Part shown: positions 6,376 to 8,725 of the stretch, in pieces
Numbering within the stretch: the first letter of the stretch is position 1
How the letters are laid out: each line of letters begins with the position of its first letter
Assembly: GCA_903835145.1 (NCBI GenBank)
Contig: CAILMA010000797.1
Span: 1 to 8,725 of the forward strand
Length of the DNA: 8,725 nt
Direction of reading: 5' to 3'
Origin: an uncultured Bacteroidota bacterium
GTDB taxonomy: Bacteria; Bacteroidota; Bacteroidia; Chitinophagales; Chitinophagaceae
Notes under the pieces: generated by a model
What the model was told of the DNA's origin: nothing
What the model saw: the letters and a program-made list of their open reading frames with translations, nothing else
The model's database searches: none
Made by a program: the position numbers and the translations under genes

Positions 6376-6438
6376 TCAATTTCTTTTCAGTGTGGATAAA
6401 TTGACACACCATTGTGTCGGAGTATTGCTGATTTCCAT
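6376..6438 (-). other. 20-codon micro-ORF with a perfect AGGAGG upstream of the interrupted gene
   Basis: On the minus strand AGGAGG is followed after 7 bases by an ATG at 6438, opening a 20-codon frame that begins MEISNTPTQWC and ends at TGA 6376-6378. A full Shine-Dalgarno is rare in Bacteroidota, so it stands out. The ORF precedes the interrupted ADP-ribosyltransferase-like gene by about 100 bp in a different frame. It could be a leader peptide, the former N-terminus lost by frameshift, or chance. The stretch 6279-6569 otherwise holds no gene I can support. Confidence 0.2.
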
Positions 6439-6483
6439 TGGGAATCCTCCTGCCGCTAAATCTCGCTGTGTGCCTTTCCATTT

Positions 6484-6516
6484 ACCGTTCGTGAAGAAAA
6501 ACGACCGTTAGTGAAG
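6484..6516 (+). promoter_or_regulatory. 20-bp-period direct repeat resembling a LytTR-family operator
   Basis: ACCGTTCGTGAAG (6484-6496) is repeated as ACCGTTAGTGAAG (6504-6516), 12 of 13 bases identical, with a 20-bp period, placing both copies on the same DNA face. LytTR-domain regulators bind paired direct repeats of about 9-10 bp with a 20-21 bp period: BtsR/YehT uses ACC-G/A-CT sites, AlgR CCGTTCGTC, and AgrA/ComE CAGTT-type repeats. CCGTTCGT here is identical to the first eight bases of the AlgR site. The second copy ends 53 bp before the start codon of the 30-codon membrane ORF, a suitable activator position. The repeat is seen directly; the regulator family is inferred. Confidence 0.5.
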
Positions 6517-6529
6517 TTTTTTTGGAATC

Positions 6530-6546
6530 CCTACCTGCTCGGTAGG
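6530..6546. promoter_or_regulatory. Dyad CCTACC-N5-GGTAGG in the leader of the microprotein ORF
   Basis: A perfect 6-bp inverted repeat around TGCTC lies between the direct repeat and the start codon at 6570. It could be a second protein-binding site or a short hairpin in the 5' leader. No good TAnnTTTG element is present; the nearest, TATTTACG at 6549-6556, has two mismatches. Confidence 0.25.
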
Positions 6547-6569
6547 ATATTTACGGAAATACGAATCCC

Positions 6570-6662
6570 ATGAGCGATCATTTCTTTTACCGAAACGTTG
6601 TTCCGGCTGCATTGTTGACAGCGGCTTTCATTATCCTTTACTACGTGCTCGATGCACTTTAG
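6570..6662 (+). CDS. Putative 30-aa single-pass membrane microprotein
   Basis: This short ORF runs ATG to TAG with a coherent composition: a polar, aromatic N-terminus with one Arg (MSDHFFYRN), an uninterrupted hydrophobic segment of about 18 residues (V10-L27: VVPAALLTAAFIILYYVL), and the end DAL. That is the build of a one-helix inner-membrane microprotein. There is no cleavage site, so it would stay anchored. Its case as a real gene rests on the upstream LytTR-like direct repeat 53 bp before the start, the dyad in its leader, and the long hairpin 64 bp downstream, which could terminate it. No Shine-Dalgarno is visible, as is usual in Bacteroidota. I recognise no family. Such peptides often modulate a sensor kinase or transporter, but nothing here shows that. 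Confidence 0.4.
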   Translation: MSDHFFYRNVVPAALLTAAFIILYYVLDAL

Positions 6663-6726
6663 GCCAGTCACCCCGCATTTTTACCTTTTACTTGCTTACA
6701 CACACTACTATAATAAAGCCCAAAAC

Positions 6727-6764
6727 GCAAATGACGATGCCCGGAACCGAGCATCGTCATTTGC
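6727..6764. terminator. Strong hairpin terminator, mainly for the glycyl-tRNA synthetase gene
   Basis: GCAAATGACGATGC (6727-6740) and GCATCGTCATTTGC (6751-6764) form a perfect 14-bp stem with a 10-base loop, 30 bp beyond the glycyl-tRNA synthetase stop. On the minus strand the stem is followed by GTTTTGGGCTTT, a moderately T-rich tail fitting intrinsic termination of that gene. On the plus strand the tail is TATTATAAA, weaker, but it may still stop transcription from the microprotein ORF. Confidence 0.8.
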
Positions 6765-6794
6765 TATTATAAACCCTTTGTAAAGCTCTGCCAA

Positions 6795-8360
6795 CTAAAA
6801 CATAGCAATTTTGTCAAGAATGAAATTCTTAACTGCTGAAAGGTGTATGCGCTCTTGCTGCATGGTATCTCTGTCGCGAATGGTTACGGTCTGGTCTTCC
6901 TTGGTCTGGTGATCTATGGTGATGCAGAAAGGTGTACCCAGGGCGTCCATCCTGCGGTAGCGCTTGCCTATGGTGTCTTTTTCTTCGTAGAAACAACGGA
7001 AGTGAGGCTTGCACTCGTTTATAAGGTCGCGGGCTATTTCAGGCAGGCCGTCTTTCTTGGTAAGCGGTAATACTGCGAGTTTTATGGGTGCCAGCATGGC
7101 TGGGAACTTAAGCACTACCCTGCTGTCCTGCTTTTCTTCGGTACTCAGGTCCTGCTCTTCGTAGGCTTCGCTGAGGAGCATCATCACCGTGCGGTCCAGC
7201 CCTATTGAAGTTTCAATAACGTAGGGTACATAGTGCTGGTTTATTTCGGTATCAAAATAAGTCAGTTTCTTACCGCTGTACTGCTGGTGCTGCTTCAGGT
7301 CGAAATCGGTGCGGCTGTGCACACCTTCCACTTCTTTGAAACCCATTGGGAAATCATACTCAATATCGCAGGCCATATCGGCATAGTGCGCCAGTTTTAT
7401 ATGGTCGTGAAAATGATATTTCTCCGGGCTTATACCGAGGCTCAGGTGCCACTTCATGCGGGTCTCTTTCCAATATTCATACCACTCTTTCTGTGTGCCG
7501 GGGCGCACAAAAAACTGCATTTCCATTTGCTCAAATTCCCTCATCCTGAAGATAAAGCCACGGGCTACAATCTCGTTGCGGAATGCTTTACCAGTCTGTG
7601 CTATACCGAATGGTATTTTCATACGGCCGGTTTTCTGCACATTAAGGAAGTTAACGAAGATACCCTGGGCTGTCTCCGGCCTAAGGTATATTTCACTTGC
7701 CTCTTCACTCAGAGAGCCCAGCTGTGTGCTGAACATAAGGTTGAACTGCCTTACATCGGTCCAGTTACAGGTGCCGCTTAGTGCGCAGGATATTTTGTTT
7801 TCTTCTATCAATACCTTGAGCGCCGCAAAATCGTTGGCAGCAAGGTAAAGGTCCATGTTTTCCTGTATGCTGTTGGCCTTCTCCACAATTGCAAGGGCGC
7901 CGCTCAACTCCACTTCCTGCTCAAAATCCTTTGTTACCTGAGCATGGTCGGTATTGGCATTATTATTAAGAAATGGCTCAAAACGTGCTTTTATCTCGTT
8001 TTTTATACCCTCGGCAACTGACTTTAAGTGTTCTATATGCGCTTCTATAAGGTGATCTACCCGGTATCTTTTCTGGCTGTCCTTGTTGTCAATCATCGGG
8101 TCGCTGAAATTATCAACGTGGCCGCTGGCTTTCCATACTGTAGGGTGCATAAATATTGCAGCATCTATACCCACAATATTATCGTGCATCTGTGTCATGC
8201 TCTTCCACCAGTAATCGCGGATATTTCTTTTCAGTTCTGTCCCGTTCTGCCCGTAATCATATACGGCACTCAGTCCGTCGTATATCTCGCTCGATTGAAA
8301 AACAAAACCATATTCTTTGCAGTGTGCTATAATATTTTGCAGCTTATTGTCATTTGCCAT
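6795..8360 (-). CDS. glyS: Glycyl-tRNA synthetase, dimeric class IIa type (521 aa)
   Basis: It charges tRNA-Gly with glycine using ATP, in the cytoplasm. This is the single-chain homodimeric form shared with eukaryotes, archaea and Bacteroidota, not the alpha2beta2 GlyQ/GlyS enzyme of many bacteria (some annotations call it glyQS). Visible elements: the N-terminal FQSSEIYDGLSAVYDYG (21-37), SGHVDNFSDP (79-88), LRPETAQGIF (226-235), class II motif 2 FRNEIVARGFIFRMREFEQME (from 260), the glycine-pocket region GVHSRTDFDL (346-355), motif 3 ETSIGLDR (383-390), and a C-terminal anticodon-binding domain from about 425 to 515. The length is normal and the frame intact. The start MANDNKL fits the family, where the YGFVF block begins near residue 17. 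It ends 30 bp before a strong hairpin, so it is probably monocistronic. Confidence 0.97.
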   Translation of the reverse strand: MANDNKLQNIIAHCKEYGFVFQSSEIYDGLSAVYDYGQNGTELKRNIRDYWWKSMTQMHDNIVGIDAAIFMHPTVWKASGHVDNFSDPMIDNKDSQKRYRVDHLIEAHIEHLKSVAEGIKNEIKARFEPFLNNNANTDHAQVTKDFEQEVELSGALAIVEKANSIQENMDLYLAANDFAALKVLIEENKISCALSGTCNWTDVRQFNLMFSTQLGSLSEEASEIYLRPETAQGIFVNFLNVQKTGRMKIPFGIAQTGKAFRNEIVARGFIFRMREFEQMEMQFFVRPGTQKEWYEYWKETRMKWHLSLGISPEKYHFHDHIKLAHYADMACDIEYDFPMGFKEVEGVHSRTDFDLKQHQQYSGKKLTYFDTEINQHYVPYVIETSIGLDRTVMMLLSEAYEEQDLSTEEKQDSRVVLKFPAMLAPIKLAVLPLTKKDGLPEIARDLINECKPHFRCFYEEKDTIGKRYRRMDALGTPFCITIDHQTKEDQTVTIRDRDTMQQERIHLSAVKNFILDKIAMF

Positions 8361-8367
8361 AGTTGCA

Positions 8368-8375
8368 CAAAAATA
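8368..8375 (-). promoter_or_regulatory. TAnnTTTG-like element directly upstream of the glycyl-tRNA synthetase gene
   Basis: Read on the minus strand this is TATTTTTG, an exact TAnnTTTG match, but it ends only 7 bases before the start codon. If used, the transcript would be almost leaderless. No TTG stands at the proper distance upstream. It may be a chance match in AT-rich sequence. Confidence 0.25.
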
Positions 8376-8380
8376 TAAAC

Positions 8381-8414
8381 ATTGCCCGCATTTGCCTAAT
8401 GGAGCGGGTGCAAT
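8381..8414. promoter_or_regulatory. Interrupted inverted repeat upstream of the glycyl-tRNA synthetase gene
   Basis: ATTGC-CCGC (8381-8389) pairs with GCGG-GT-GCAAT (8404-8414), nine pairs with a 2-base bulge and a 14-base loop. It sits 20-54 bp upstream of the glyS start, where a regulator or a leader structure would act. It lacks the conserved aptamer features of a glycine riboswitch. The rest of the 265-bp divergent intergenic region (8361-8625) is AT-rich without a supported gene. Confidence 0.25.
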
Positions 8415-8586
8415 AAAAGGTTAATATCAATGTGCGCCAATCTATGCACTTTATCACTAATCATCCCCTTGTCCCGAAAACGCGTTAACCTAAGTTATAT
8501 ATATTCCCGGCAACTATGCCTATAGCCAATTATTATATAATGCTGAATTAACAGCCACCCCTTAACCAATTCTTATCTAATTTACT

Positions 8587-8594
8587 TATTTTTG
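8587..8594 (+). promoter_or_regulatory. Bacteroidota -7 promoter element for the gene at 8626
   Basis: TATTTTTG matches the TAnnTTTG consensus exactly and lies 31 bases before the ATG at 8626, leaving a leader of about 25 bases. The -33 region shows only TTA (8562-8564) with 22-bp spacing instead of TTG, so the promoter would be moderate. Confidence 0.45.
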
Positions 8595-8625
8595 CTGCAA
8601 CAAGTATTTATAAAATATTTTTAAT

Positions 8626-8725
8626 ATGTATCAGTCGGAATGGTTTGACAAGGTGGCGTTTGAGTTAGAGGAAAAAAACAATCCTTCTCCGGATTTCAAA
8701 TCTAAAGTTGATAAAGACACGATAG
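8626..8725 (+). CDS. N-terminal fragment of an unrecognised protein, cut by window edge
   Basis: An ATG preceded by the AT-rich leader TATTTTTAAT opens a frame that stays open for 33 codons to the window edge. It begins MYQSEWFDKVAFELEEKNNP and continues with a Lys/Asp-rich, probably helical sequence. There is no signal peptide or membrane segment in the visible part. A good -7 promoter element at 8587-8594 supports this start. It is transcribed away from the glycyl-tRNA synthetase gene. The fragment is too short for a family call; the acidic amphipathic start could belong to a regulatory or scaffold protein, but that is a guess. Confidence 0.6.
   Translation, partial: MYQSEWFDKVAFELEEKNNPSPDFKSKVDKDTI

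Noticed and set aside
6403..6418. GACACA-CCAT-TGTGTC inverted repeat
   Set aside because: A perfect but only 6-bp stem lying inside the micro-ORF region, with no T-run or gene placement that gives it a role.
7233..7781. 182-codon plus-strand ORF
   Set aside because: It is fully antisense to the conserved catalytic core of glycyl-tRNA synthetase, and its Cys/Phe/His-rich composition is that of a shadow frame.
7456..7848. 130-codon plus-strand ORF
   Set aside because: Antisense to the glycyl-tRNA synthetase gene and also overlapping another shadow frame; no domain features.
8431..8526. 31-codon plus-strand ORF in the divergent intergenic region
   Set aside because: No promoter, hydrophobic-helix pattern or upstream site supports it; it looks like chance in AT-rich DNA.
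8361..8625. T-box or glycine riboswitch upstream of the glycyl-tRNA synthetase gene
   Set aside because: No T-box consensus or tandem glycine aptamer core is visible, and T-boxes are not expected in Bacteroidota.

Overview
The window looks like a chromosomal segment from a member of the Bacteroidota, most likely near the Chitinophagaceae. The evidence is the eukaryote-like single-chain glycyl-tRNA synthetase, an IspE beginning directly at the FPN-KINLGL motif, TAnnTTTG-type -7 promoter elements, few Shine-Dalgarno sequences, and a signal-peptide protein resembling the DUF4440/NTF2-like family. This placement is inferred from gene content alone.

Left part (1-3369, minus strand): four co-directional genes. 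In transcription order they are a LolD/MacB-type ABC transporter ATPase, a small retropepsin-like (clan AA) aspartic protease with an unusual D-R-G active-site triplet, a Pif1/RecD-like SF1B helicase, and the N-terminal part of a secreted NTF2-like protein cut by the window edge. IspE (MEP isoprenoid pathway) diverges from the ABC ATPase at 3589-4398.

Middle part (4400-6720): a decaying accessory region. On the plus strand an intact DUF2281-type antitoxin is coupled (TAATG overlap) to a PIN toxin reduced to 27 codons, followed at once by a secreted-protein ORF that appears frameshifted in a T6 run. On the minus strand, a 150-codon gene interrupted by a single in-frame TGA shows an R / T-T / E pattern suggestive of an ADP-ribosyltransferase fold. 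Ten bases after it lies an intact, unrecognised 198-residue gene that could be its antitoxin or immunity partner. Thus two neighbouring toxin-antitoxin-like modules may both have lost the toxin and kept the partner. Next comes a 20-bp-period direct repeat (ACCGTTCGTGAAG / ACCGTTAGTGAAG) resembling a LytTR-family operator, placed 53 bp before a 30-codon ORF for a one-helix membrane microprotein. This is the most likely undescribed small regulatory unit in the window.

Right part (6727-8725): a strong 14-bp terminator hairpin, the intact glycyl-tRNA synthetase gene on the minus strand, a 265-bp divergent intergenic region with promoter-like elements, and the first 33 codons of an unrecognised plus-strand gene. 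No tRNA, rRNA, CRISPR array or complete insertion sequence was seen.
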